Source of the DNA: Streptomyces sp. Ru73
Lineage (GTDB): Bacteria > Actinomycetota > Actinomycetes > Streptomycetales > Streptomycetaceae
DNA length: 64,000 nt
Direction: 5' to 3'
Assembly: GCF_002920575.1 (NCBI RefSeq)
Contig: NZ_PQSQ01000011.1
Span: 1 to 64,000, forward strand
In this document: in pieces, positions 49,127 to 64,000 of the stretch
How positions within the stretch are numbered: position 1 is the first letter of the stretch
Layout: each line of letters starts with the position of its first letter
Program-made: the position numbers and the translations under genes
The notes under the pieces: generated by a model
What the model saw: only the letters and a program-made list of their open reading frames with translations
The model's database searches: none
Told to the model about the DNA's origin: nothing

Positions 49127-49729
49127 ATGCCCACCCCGAAGTCAACGCCTGCCAGGATCCTCGACGCGGCGCACGAACTCCTGCGTACCGCCGGCCTCGC
49201 GCGCACCACGACCAAGCAGATCGCCCGGGCCGCCGGCTGCTCCGAAGCCGCGCTCTACAAGCACTTCGCGAGCAAGGAGGAGATCTTCGTACGGGTGCTC
49301 CAGGAACGGCTGCCGAGCGTCGGCCCGCTCCTGGACGAGCTGACCGCCGACCCGGGGGACCGCACCGTCGAGGAATGCCTGACGGCCGTCGCGCGCCGGG
49401 CGCTGGACCTGTACACGCAGACCCTGCCGATCGCCGGCTCGCTCTTCGCCGAGCCCGCGCTGCTGCGGCGGCACCAGGAAGGTCTGGCGGAGCTCGGCAC
49501 GGGCCCCCGCCAGCCGCTCGACCAGCTCGCGCGCTACCTCCGCAGGGAACGGGACCGCGGCCGCATCCGTGCTGACGCCGACCCCGAGGCCGCCGCCGCG
49601 CTGCTGCTCGGGGCCTGCTTCCAGCGGGTCTTCCTCACGGCCTTCGCGCAGGCGGACGCCGGCGCGGGCGAGGGGACGGGCGACTTCGCGGCGGAGGTGG
49701 CCCGTACGGTCCTCACGGGCATCGGCTGA
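49127..49729 (+). CDS. TetR family transcriptional regulator
   Basis: The 200-residue protein has the TetR N-terminal helix-turn-helix at residues 7-53: ILDAAHELLRTAGLARTTTK, then IARAAGCSEAALYKHFASKE. The C-terminal ligand domain is rich in Leu and Ala and not informative. It starts at ATG 49127, close to the palindromic operator, and probably represses both itself and the divergent NAD(P)-binding gene. The inducer is unknown. Confidence 0.88.
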   Translation: MPTPKSTPARILDAAHELLRTAGLARTTTKQIARAAGCSEAALYKHFASKEEIFVRVLQERLPSVGPLLDELTADPGDRTVEECLTAVARRALDLYTQTLPIAGSLFAEPALLRRHQEGLAELGTGPRQPLDQLARYLRRERDRGRIRADADPEAAAALLLGACFQRVFLTAFAQADAGAGEGTGDFAAEVARTVLTGIG

Positions 49730-49765
49730 GGCCCGTACGCCGGGGTCCCGCGGGGCGCGTGGCGC

Positions 49766-50785
49766 TCAGTCCGCCAGCCAGGCGTCGATGTCCGCCAGTA
49801 TCCGCCGCTGCACGTCCGCGGGCGCGCGGGAGCCGCGCACCGACTGCCGGGCCAGCTCGGCCAGTTCGGCGTCCGAGAAGCCGTGGTGCTCGCGGGCGAT
49901 CTCGTACTGCGCCGCCAGCCGCGCCCCGAAGAGCAGCGGGTCGTCCGCCCCGAGGGCCATCGGCACCCCGGCGTCGAACAGCGTCCGCAGCGGCACGTCC
50001 TCGGGCTTCTCGTACACGCCCAGCGCCACGTTCGAGGCCGGGCACACCTCGCAGGTCACCCCGGAGTCCGCCAGCCGCGACACCAGCCGCGGGTCCTCGG
50101 CGGCCCGCACACCGTGGCCCACCCGGCCGGCGTGCAGGTCGTCCAGGCAGTCCCGGACGCTGGCCGGCCCGGACAGCTCACCGCCGTGCGGCGCGGCCAG
50201 CAGCCCGCCGTCCCGGGCGATGGCGAACGCCCGGTCGAAGTCGCGCGCGAAGCCGCGCCGTTCGTCGTTGGAGAGGCCGAAACCGACCACCCCGCGGTCG
50301 GCGTAGCGCACCGCGAGCCGGGCCAGCGTACGGGCGTCCAGCGGGTGCTTCATGCGGTTCGCCGCGACCAGCACGCGCATCCCGAGCCCGGTCTCGCGGG
50401 AGGCCGCAGCCACGGCGTCGAGGATGATCTCCAGCGCCGGAATCAGCCCGCCCAGCCGGGGCGCGTACGAGGTGGGGTCGACCTGGATCTCCAGCCAGCG
50501 GGAGCCGTCCCTGACGTCCTCCTCGGCCGTCTCGCGCACCAGCCGCTGGATGTCCTCGGGCGATCTCAGGCAGGACCGTGCGATGTCGTACAGCCGCTGG
50601 AATCTGAACCAGCCCCGTTCGTCGGTCGCCCGCAGCTTCGGCGGCTCGCCGCCGCTCAGCGCCTCCGGCAGGTGCACGCCGTACTTGTCGGCGAGCTCCA
50701 GCAGGGTCGAGGACCGCATGGAACCGGTGAAGTGCAGATGGAGATGGGCCTTGGGCAGCAGACGGAGATCTCGGACACGCACCAT
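49766..50785 (-). CDS. add: Adenosine deaminase
   Basis: The enzyme turns adenosine into inosine in purine salvage. All catalytic marks are present: HLHLH for metal binding (residues ~14-18), APHGGELSG with the catalytic Glu near 198-206, the His in RVGHGVRA and the Asp pair in LGADDPLLFG. The product is 339 residues from ATG 50785; GTG 50803 six codons earlier is an alternative, and neither has a strong ribosome site. Unlike the deaminase-like protein at 44317 it looks fully active. Confidence 0.92.
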   Translation of the reverse strand: MVRVRDLRLLPKAHLHLHFTGSMRSSTLLELADKYGVHLPEALSGGEPPKLRATDERGWFRFQRLYDIARSCLRSPEDIQRLVRETAEEDVRDGSRWLEIQVDPTSYAPRLGGLIPALEIILDAVAAASRETGLGMRVLVAANRMKHPLDARTLARLAVRYADRGVVGFGLSNDERRGFARDFDRAFAIARDGGLLAAPHGGELSGPASVRDCLDDLHAGRVGHGVRAAEDPRLVSRLADSGVTCEVCPASNVALGVYEKPEDVPLRTLFDAGVPMALGADDPLLFGARLAAQYEIAREHHGFSDAELAELARQSVRGSRAPADVQRRILADIDAWLAD

Positions 50786-50856
50786 TCCAGGATCTTGCCG
50801 CACGCAACCGCCGATCCGGTAGGCCCCTCCCCGAACGGAGGGTTCCGCGAACAGAC

Positions 50857-50895
50857 GAACGGCGGGTCCCGGACAACTTCCGGTACCCGCCGTTC
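50857..50895 (-). terminator. Hairpin terminator after the aminotransferase gene
   Basis: An 11-bp perfect stem (GAACGGCGGGT with ACCCGCCGTTC) encloses a smaller CCGG/CCGG stem. It lies 51-89 bases past the aminotransferase stop on the minus strand and upstream of add. Confidence 0.7.
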
Positions 50896-50945
50896 ACCAG
50901 GGCCTCACGCGACGCGCGACCACATACGAAAATCCGTACGTGGGG

Positions 50946-52181
<1,236 letters not shown>

Positions 52182-52362
52182 ACCTGCATCGTCGCAGACC
52201 GGCCGGATGCCCGGCACGGGGGTTTGTCCCGGCGGCCCCGGAGGTTCCCGTTCGACGCCCGGCCGCCGACCACGTACACTCGTCCACCGTTGGCTCCCGA
52301 CGGGTCGTCGTCGGCCGCGCACACAGTGCACCGGTCGATGCTGTAGGTTGGGGGAACCACAA

Positions 52363-52435
52363 AGGGTCGTAGCTCAATTGGTAGAGCACTGGTCTCCAAA
52401 ACCAGCGGTTGGGGGTTCAAGTCCCTCCGGCCCTG
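52363..52435 (+). tRNA. tRNA-Trp (anticodon CCA)
   Basis: Acceptor AGGGTCG/CGGCCCT (one T-G pair), anticodon stem CTGGT/ACCAG with loop CTCCAAA (CCA), T arm GGTTCAAGTCC and discriminator G. A TAGGTT -10-like box lies at 52344-52349. secE follows 110 bases downstream, the usual actinobacterial order. Confidence 0.97.
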
Positions 52436-52545
52436 CTACACGCACTTCATCACCGGGGTGCGTGCACGCGTACGTAAGGCAATGCACCGCCGTGCGGGCT
52501 CTACCGGGCGCGGCACGGCCACGACCCGGATTCAGGTGAGGACGA

Positions 52546-52848
52546 GTGACGGACGCCCTGGGCTCCATCGACATGCCTGAGCGTGGCCGTTCCGACGACG
52601 ACGCGACCGAGTCGAAGTCGAAGAAGAAGCCCCGTCGCGGCGGCAAGCGCGGCAAGAAGGGCCCGCTCGCCCGCCTCGCGCTGTTCTACCGCCAGATCAT
52701 CGCGGAGCTCCGCAAGGTCGTCTGGCCGACGCGCAACCAGCTTTCGACGTACACCACCGTGGTGATCGTCTTCGTAGTCATCTGCATCGGTCTCGTGACC
52801 GTGATTGACTTGGGAATCAAGGAAGTCGTCGATTACGTCTTCGCCTGA
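52546..52848 (+). CDS. secE: Preprotein translocase subunit SecE
   Basis: SecE clamps the SecY channel. The 100-residue protein has a ~45-residue charged N-terminus (KSKKKPRRGGKRGKKGP), the amphipathic helix FYRQIIAELRKVVWPTRNQL at 53-72 (family signature) and one transmembrane helix (TVVIVFVVICIGLVTVI). GTG 52546 follows GGTGAGGA. It is co-transcribed with nusG after a 73-base spacer. Confidence 0.95.
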   Translation: MTDALGSIDMPERGRSDDDATESKSKKKPRRGGKRGKKGPLARLALFYRQIIAELRKVVWPTRNQLSTYTTVVIVFVVICIGLVTVIDLGIKEVVDYVFA

Positions 52849-52921
52849 TCCCGCGATGGGCGCCTGAAGCGGGCGCCCGTTCGCATGTTCAACCCCTTGA
52901 AGCCAGGAAGAAGCAGCCACA

Positions 52922-53800
52922 GTGTCTGACCCGAACCTGAACGAGCCCGCCGAGCCCGTCGCGGCGGCAGCGGCCGACGTCGACGCGACGGCTACGGCCG
53001 AGGTCGAGGGCGACGACACCCCGCAGGAGATCGTCGAGGGCGCCGACGCCGTCGACGAGCTCGACGCGGAGGACGCTGCCGCCGGCGAGTCCGCCGAGGA
53101 AGCCGCGGTGCACGCCGAGACCGCCGAGGAGGCCGACGAGGCCACCGCCGAGGACGCCGAGGACGCGGCCGAGGAGGAGCCGGCGGACCCGATCGCGGCG
53201 CTCCGCGAGGAGCTGCGCGGCCTGCCCGGCGAGTGGTACGTCATCCACACCTACGCGGGCTACGAGAAGCGCGTGAAGGCCAACCTGGAGCAGCGCGCCG
53301 TCTCGCTCAACGTCGAGGACTTCATCTACCAGGCCGAGGTCCCCGAGGAAGAGATCGTCCAGATCAAGAACGGCGAGCGGAAGAACGTCCGTCAGAACAA
53401 GCTCCCGGGCTACGTGCTCGTGCGCATGGACCTGACGAACGAGTCCTGGGGCGTCGTCCGCAACACCCCGGGCGTCACCGGCTTCGTGGGCAACGCCTAC
53501 GACCCGTACCCGCTGACCCTGGACGAGATCGTCAAGATGCTCGCCCCGGAGGCCGAGGAGAAGGCCGCCAAGGAGGCCGCCGAGGCCGAGGGCAAGCCGG
53601 CGCCGCAGCGCAAGGTCGAGGTCCAGGTGCTGGACTTCGAGGTGGGCGACTCGGTCACCGTCACCGACGGCCCGTTCGCCACGCTCCAGGCCACGATCAA
53701 CGAGATCAACGCCGACTCGAAGAAGGTCAAGGGCCTCGTCGAGATCTTCGGCCGCGAGACCCCGGTCGAGCTGAGCTTCGACCAGATCCAGAAGAACTGA
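52922..53800 (+). CDS. nusG: Transcription termination/antitermination protein NusG
   Basis: NusG binds RNA polymerase and couples it to ribosomes or Rho. The NGN domain begins near residue 100 ([20 protein letters not shown]) and the KOW domain near 235 ([20 protein letters not shown]). The first ~95 residues are an acidic Ala/Glu/Asp-rich extension typical of Streptomyces. The GTG at 52922 is near AGGAAG. It is the last gene before a textbook terminator, so secE-nusG is a separate unit. Confidence 0.96.
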   Translation: MSDPNLNEPAEPVAAAAADVDATATAEVEGDDTPQEIVEGADAVDELDAEDAAAGESAEEAAVHAETAEEADEATAEDAEDAAEEEPADPIAALREELRGLPGEWYVIHTYAGYEKRVKANLEQRAVSLNVEDFIYQAEVPEEEIVQIKNGERKNVRQNKLPGYVLVRMDLTNESWGVVRNTPGVTGFVGNAYDPYPLTLDEIVKMLAPEAEEKAAKEAAEAEGKPAPQRKVEVQVLDFEVGDSVTVTDGPFATLQATINEINADSKKVKGLVEIFGRETPVELSFDQIQKN

Positions 53801-53846
53801 CCGTTCTCCTGGCAGGGCGTCCGGGGGCCGTCCCCGGGAATGACGT

Positions 53847-53895
53847 CGAGCAGGTCAGGCGGGTCCTCACGGGCCGCCTGACCTGCTCGGTTTTT
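53847..53895 (+). terminator. Intrinsic terminator of secE-nusG
   Basis: A perfect 16-bp stem (53847-53862 with 53874-53889) with an 11-base loop is followed by GTTTTT. It is the clearest classic terminator with a T-run in this window. Confidence 0.93.
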
Positions 53896-53921
53896 GGCCG
53901 CACAGTCATACCCGTTATCGT
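53894..53921 (+). promoter_or_regulatory. Candidate promoter of rplK-rplA
   Basis: TTGGCC (53894-53899) and TATCGT (53916-53921) have a 16-base spacer. It overlaps the T-run of the preceding terminator, a compact arrangement. The leader to rplK would be about 120 bases and contains another TATGCC box. Confidence 0.4.
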
Positions 53922-54049
53922 TGTGCGGTATGCCTGCATCCGGATGACCGGATCGCACGGCGAAACACCTCTCACAGCCGCGTGAGCCGAAGGGGACGAC
54001 TGTCTGGTCCCCCGGGGGCGAGCGCGGAACAACAGGACCCGGAGAGAGC

Positions 54050-54484
54050 ATGCCTCCCAAGAAGAAGAAGGTCACGGGGCTCATCAAGCTCCAGATCCAG
54101 GCCGGTGCCGCCAACCCGGCCCCGCCGGTCGGCCCCGCGCTGGGTCAGCACGGCGTGAACATCATGGAGTTCTGCAAGGCCTACAACGCCGCGACCGAGT
54201 CGCAGCGTGGCTGGGTCATCCCGGTGGAGATCACGGTCTACGAGGACCGTTCGTTCACCTTCATCACCAAGACCCCGCCGGCCTCCAAGATGATCCTGAA
54301 GGCCGCGGGCGTGGAGAAGGGCTCCGGCGAGCCGCACAAGACCAAGGTCGCCAAGATCACGGCCGACCAGGTCCGCGAGATCGCCACCACCAAGATGCCC
54401 GACCTGAACGCCAACGACCTGGACGCCGCGTCGAAGATCATCGCCGGCACCGCCCGTTCCATGGGCATCACGGTCGAGGGCTGA
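54050..54484 (+). CDS. rplK: 50S ribosomal protein L11
   Basis: The 144-residue L11 binds 23S rRNA at the GTPase centre and is needed for the stringent response and for thiostrepton action. Motifs are intact: [20 protein letters not shown] near 13-32 (thiostrepton-contact Pro residues) and the C-terminal RNA-binding [23 protein letters not shown] 54050 follows CGGAGAG. rplA follows 106 bases later. Confidence 0.97.
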
Positions 54485-54590
54485 TCGAGCCTCGTATGGC
54501 CACCGTGGCAGGGCCAGGCGCTGGCCCGGACCACGACTCCACCTGCCAGGCGGCACGAGCCGCATGGCGTAACTGCATTCAGGAGCAGCA

Positions 54591-55313
54591 GTGAAGCGCA
54601 GCAAGACTCTTCGCAACGCGGACGCGAAGATCGACCGGGAGCGTCTGTACGCCCCCCTCGAGGCCGTCCGTCTCGCCAAGGACACCTCGTCCGTCAAGTT
54701 CGACGCGACCGTCGAGGTCGCCATGCGTCTGGGTGTCGACCCGCGCAAGGCCGACCAGATGGTCCGTGGCACCGTGAACCTCCCGCACGGCACCGGTAAG
54801 ACCGCCCGGGTCCTGGTCTTCGCGACCGGTGACCGTGCTGCGGCCGCGGAAGCCGCCGGCGCCGACATCGTCGGCGCGGACGAGCTGATCGACGAGGTCT
54901 CCAAGGGCCGCCTGGACTTCGACGCCGTCGTCGCCACCCCGGACCTCATGGGCAAGGTCGGCCGCCTCGGCCGCGTGCTCGGTCCCCGTGGTCTGATGCC
55001 GAACCCGAAGACCGGCACCGTCACCCCGGACGTGGCCAAGGCCGTGTCCGACATCAAGGGCGGCAAGATCGAGTTCCGCGTGGACAAGCACGCGAACCTC
55101 CACTTCATCATCGGCAAGGTGTCCTTCGACGACGCCAAGCTGGTGGAGAACTACGCCGCTGCGCTCGAGGAGATCAACCGCCTCAAGCCGTCCGCCGCCA
55201 AGGGCCGCTACATCAAGAAGGCCACCATCACCACCACGATGGGCCCCGGCGTTCCGGTGGACGCCAACCGCACCCGCAACCTCCTCGTCGAGGAGGACCC
55301 GGCCGCGGTCTGA
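54591..55313 (+). CDS. rplA: 50S ribosomal protein L1
   Basis: The 240-residue L1 forms the mobile L1 stalk and in many bacteria represses its own operon. The L1 signature [20 protein letters not shown] lies near residues 125-144. The GTG start has AGGAGC nearby. An 18-bp hairpin with a CTTTTG end terminates the rplK-rplA unit 26 bases downstream. Confidence 0.97.
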   Translation: MKRSKTLRNADAKIDRERLYAPLEAVRLAKDTSSVKFDATVEVAMRLGVDPRKADQMVRGTVNLPHGTGKTARVLVFATGDRAAAAEAAGADIVGADELIDEVSKGRLDFDAVVATPDLMGKVGRLGRVLGPRGLMPNPKTGTVTPDVAKAVSDIKGGKIEFRVDKHANLHFIIGKVSFDDAKLVENYAAALEEINRLKPSAAKGRYIKKATITTTMGPGVPVDANRTRNLLVEEDPAAV

Positions 55314-55339
55314 GCCTGATGGCTCGCGCGTACGCGTGA

Positions 55340-55385
55340 GGCCGGGCCCCGCATCCGTTCATCGGGTGCGGGGCCCGGCCCTTTT
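55340..55385 (+). terminator. Terminator of rplK-rplA
   Basis: An 18-bp stem with one wobble pair (55340-55357 with 55363-55380), a TTCAT loop and CTTTT after it. Confidence 0.92.
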
Positions 55386-55493
55386 GCGTACCGCTCAGGG
55401 GCCGGTGAGCGGCCGCAGGAGGCCGTACGGGGCGCCGGGGACCGGCGGGCGGCCGGGGAGCGGCCGGCGGCAGCAGGCCCGCAGGGAGGCGAT

Positions 55494-55523
55494 TTGCCTG
55501 CACGCGAGTGGTTCGCGTACCGT
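55494..55523 (+). promoter_or_regulatory. Promoter of rplJ-rplL
   Basis: TTGCCT (55494-55499) and TACCGT (55518-55523) are 18 bases apart, just upstream of the L10 leader. The region before it (55386-55490) holds no gene. Confidence 0.5.
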
Positions 55524-55529
55524 AACGGA

Positions 55530-55735
55530 GAAGCCAAAGACCGCTGGTTGTCTCTGTGCGCCCAACCGGGTGTGCGGCGGCCGAAGGATCCGCTAGCTGC
55601 GGACGGCCCGCGCAGGTGATCGAGGAAGTACTCCCGGATACGCATGTCTCCGGTCGAGTCCGCCCCGTGCGCCTGCGCCGGGGCGTTTGCTTTGCCCAGC
55701 CCCTTCTGCGCGGTCCTCATCACCCGGAAGGAGGC
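55530..55735 (+). ncRNA. Ribosomal protein L10 leader
   Basis: The ~200-base leader before rplJ carries the actinobacterial L10-leader pattern: GAAGCCAAAGACCGCTGG near 55530 followed by paired segments (CCGCTGGTTG.. and ..CCCAACCGG). It ends before the AGGAGG site of rplJ. In this regulation the L10(L12) complex binds its own mRNA and blocks translation. The boundaries are approximate. Confidence 0.7.
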
Positions 55736-55743
55736 CGAGGCTC

Positions 55744-56271
55744 ATGGCAAGTCCTGACAAGGTCGACGCTGTCGCGGAGATCACGGACAAGTTCCGTAAC
55801 TCCAACGCCGCTGTCGTCACCGCGTACACCGGACTTTCTGTCGCGCAGCTCAAGCAGCTGCGTCGTTCGCTCGGTGACAACGCTCAGTACCGTGTGGTGA
55901 AGAACACGCTGACCAAGATCGCGGCCCAGGAGGCCGGGATCTCCGTGCTGGACGAGCACCTCGTGGGCTCGACGGCCGTCGCCTTCGTCACCGGTGACCC
56001 GGTCGAGGCGGCGAAGGGTCTTCGTGACTTCGCCAAGGAGAACCAGAACCTCGTCATCAAGGGCGGTGTCTTCGAAGGGAAGGCGCTCTCCGCTGACGAC
56101 ATCAAGAAGCTTGCGGACCTCGAGTCCCGCGAGGTTCTGCTCGCCAAGCTGGCGGGTGGCATGAAGGCGTCCATGGCCAAGGCCGCGGCGACCTTCCAGG
56201 CCCCGCTCACGAAGTTCGCCCGCACCGCGGACGCCCTTCGCAGCAAGGTCGAGCAGGGCGGTGCCGAGTAA
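55744..56271 (+). CDS. rplJ: 50S ribosomal protein L10
   Basis: L10 is the base of the ribosomal stalk that binds L7/L12 dimers. The 175-residue product starts [18 protein letters not shown], has [20 protein letters not shown] near 24-43 and the family [15 protein letters not shown] 55744 is preceded by AGGAGGCC. The frame is open 19 codons upstream, inside the leader, but without a site. rplL follows after 125 bases. Confidence 0.97.
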   Translation: MASPDKVDAVAEITDKFRNSNAAVVTAYTGLSVAQLKQLRRSLGDNAQYRVVKNTLTKIAAQEAGISVLDEHLVGSTAVAFVTGDPVEAAKGLRDFAKENQNLVIKGGVFEGKALSADDIKKLADLESREVLLAKLAGGMKASMAKAAATFQAPLTKFARTADALRSKVEQGGAE

Positions 56272-56396
56272 TTCGGCTCGCACATTGGCAGCCCCTGCTC
56301 AGGCGTGCCTGAGCGGAGGAGGCCACAGCGGGCCCAACGTACGCCCGCCGACATGTACATCCCGGCACCAGCCGATTTAGTGGAAGGACCGCCACC

Positions 56397-56786
56397 ATGG
56401 CGAAGCTCAGCCAGGAAGACCTGCTCGCGCAGTTCGAGGAGATGACCCTCATCGAGCTCTCCGAGTTCGTGAAGGCGTTCGAGGAGAAGTTCGACGTCGA
56501 GGCCGCCGCCCCGGCCGCCGTCGTTGCCGCTGCCCCGGGCCAGGGTGGTGGCGACGCCGCCGCCGCCGAGGAGCAGGACGAGTTCGACGTCATCCTCACC
56601 GGTGCGGGCGACAAGAAGATCCAGGTCATCAAGGTCGTGCGTGAGCTGACCTCCCTGGGTCTGAAGGAGGCCAAGGACCTCGTGGACGGCACCCCGAAGC
56701 CGGTCCTCGAGAAGGTCGCCAAGGACGCCGCCGACAAGGCCAAGGAGGCCCTCGAGGGCGCCGGCGCCTCCGTCGAGGTCAAGTGA
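56397..56786 (+). CDS. rplL: 50S ribosomal protein L7/L12
   Basis: The 129-residue stalk protein has the N-terminal dimer domain ([20 protein letters not shown] at 9-28), an Ala/Gly-rich hinge ([20 protein letters not shown]) and the C-terminal factor-binding domain ([20 protein letters not shown]). ATG 56397 follows GGAAGGACC. A 14-bp hairpin 60 bases after the stop marks the end or an attenuator before rpoB. Confidence 0.97.
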   Translation: MAKLSQEDLLAQFEEMTLIELSEFVKAFEEKFDVEAAAPAAVVAAAPGQGGGDAAAAEEQDEFDVILTGAGDKKIQVIKVVRELTSLGLKEAKDLVDGTPKPVLEKVAKDAADKAKEALEGAGASVEVK

Positions 56787-57403
56787 CCTCTGTCAGTCGC
56801 TGACTGAACACCTCCGGGACCCGGGCCCGTACCGGGTCTCGTGCCAAGGGCGATCACCCATCAGGGTGGTCGCCCTTCGGCGTTCCGATGTCCTTGCCGG
56901 GTTGCCGCGCACGGCCGTGCGAGTATGGTGATCTTCGTTGTCCGGCCCGTGCGCCCCGTGACGATCTCCCTGGGGTGGGGGGCCTTGACGAACAGCACGC
57001 GGCGCGCAATTCTCGGGACGCGACGTCGGAAGCGATCCGGAGACCGAGGCATGGATCGCCGACGAAGAGGGCAGTATCGATGTGCGTCCAGAGGCGCACG
57101 GTATGCAGCAGGCGCTGAGCGTGAAGAACTACAACGAGGGGTATCCCTCTTAGAGGGAGTCACCTTCCGGAGGAGAGATTGGGTGCAGAGCCGGTCTCCG
57201 AAAACCCGGGCTGGACATCAGTGTGCCGAGTGGCTACACTGACCCTTTGCGCTGCCTGTTAGCTGCTCCCTGCCCGTCACCAGGGGCATACCCACATTTC
57301 AGCACTGCGGTTCAGACCTCCCTGACCAGGGATTTCTAGGCCAATCGTGCGGTGTGGGACCGGTACGCGCGTAGTGAGTCCGAGCCCTCGGAAGGACCCC
57401 CTC
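56787..57403 (+). other. 617-base spacer between rplL and rpoB (attenuator, promoter, leader)
   Basis: A 14-bp hairpin (56846-56859 with 56864-56877, loop ATCA) probably terminates or attenuates transcription from rplL. A second -35/-10 pair, TTGACG 56985 and AATTCT 57008 (17-base spacer), is weak. The better rpoB promoter is at 57212-57240. Between them a GGAGGAG site precedes a 19-codon frame (57183-57242, MQSRSPKTRAGHQCAEWLH) that overlaps that promoter; it is a weak leader-peptide candidate. A GAGGG/CCCTC hairpin lies near 57134-57152. No larger gene is credible. Confidence 0.6.
57212..57240 (+). promoter_or_regulatory. Promoter of rpoB-rpoC
   Basis: TGGACA (57212-57217) and TACACT (57235-57240) with a 17-base spacer give a strong vegetative match. 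The predicted start is near 57247, giving a leader of about 157 bases before the rpoB TTG. Confidence 0.7.
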
Positions 57404-60886
<3,483 letters not shown>

Positions 60887-60979
60887 CGGGTCTGGCCGGG
60901 GCCTCCCCGTGAGGTCCCGGCCCACCCGGACCCCTCAGACCATGATTGAGACTCGACCCTGAAAGAGGGATTGACGACA

Positions 60980-64000
<3,021 letters not shown>

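Overview
The window is a very GC-rich actinobacterial chromosome segment and is almost certainly from Streptomyces. The evidence is codon use with G/C in nearly every third position, many GTG and TTG starts with GGAGG-type ribosome sites, and a gene order that I recall as the S. coelicolor order running from the nuo operon to rpoBC. I ran no database search, so all family calls are by eye. No phage, insertion sequence, CRISPR array, rRNA or biosynthetic megasynthase is visible.

Layout. Positions 1-9167 hold the 3' part of the main complex I operon (nuoG end, nuoH to nuoN), closed by a strong hairpin. Positions 9255-16600 are an accessory block: two paralogous small lipoproteins, an ATP-grasp ligase, a flavoprotein oxidoreductase, and a two-gene operon pairing a POT-family transporter with a CocE-type hydrolase. 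Positions 16848-22684 hold a long-chain polyprenyl diphosphate synthase, a LolA-like exported protein, an ABC exporter pair and RarD. Positions 23045-26099 encode the ferredoxin-dependent 2-oxoacid oxidoreductase KorAB, followed by a NarL-type regulator and two tandem paralogous histidine kinases (26431-30230).

Positions 30472-41063 are a second complex I operon, nuoA2-B2-C2-H2-I2-J2-K2-L2-M2-N2. It has no nuoD and no NADH module (nuoE, F, G). HtpX-like protease and YccF follow. Positions 42608-45940 hold yajQ, a tRNA-Tyr gene, an NAD(P)-binding protein, a cytosine-deaminase-like protein that lacks catalytic residues, and tRNA-Thr and tRNA-Met. Positions 46029-52181 hold rpmG, a hadA/hadB-like pair, murB, an NAD(P)-binding protein divergent from a TetR regulator, adenosine deaminase and an aminotransferase. 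Positions 52363-64000 are the information-processing block: tRNA-Trp, secE-nusG, rplK-rplA, rplJ-rplL behind an L10 leader, and rpoB-rpoC (cut by the window end).

How it fits together. Respiration is central: a complete-looking NADH-type complex I, a second complex I lacking the NADH module, and a ferredoxin-reducing KorAB lie within 41 kb, with a two-component system between KorAB and the second complex. The most unusual signal is structural. At eight gene ends the sequence around the stop codon is repeated in tandem past the end of the gene, with periods from 14 to 37 nt; one end (permease, 21427) has four copies at an exact 23-nt period. Slippage-type repeats also occur inside genes: nine octapeptide and five heptapeptide repeats flank the NuoC2 core. 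Other oddities are a reading-frame problem at the nuoI/nuoJ junction, a tRNA-Tyr locus that looks like an empty integration site, and a 16-bp perfect palindrome between the kinase pair and nuoA2.
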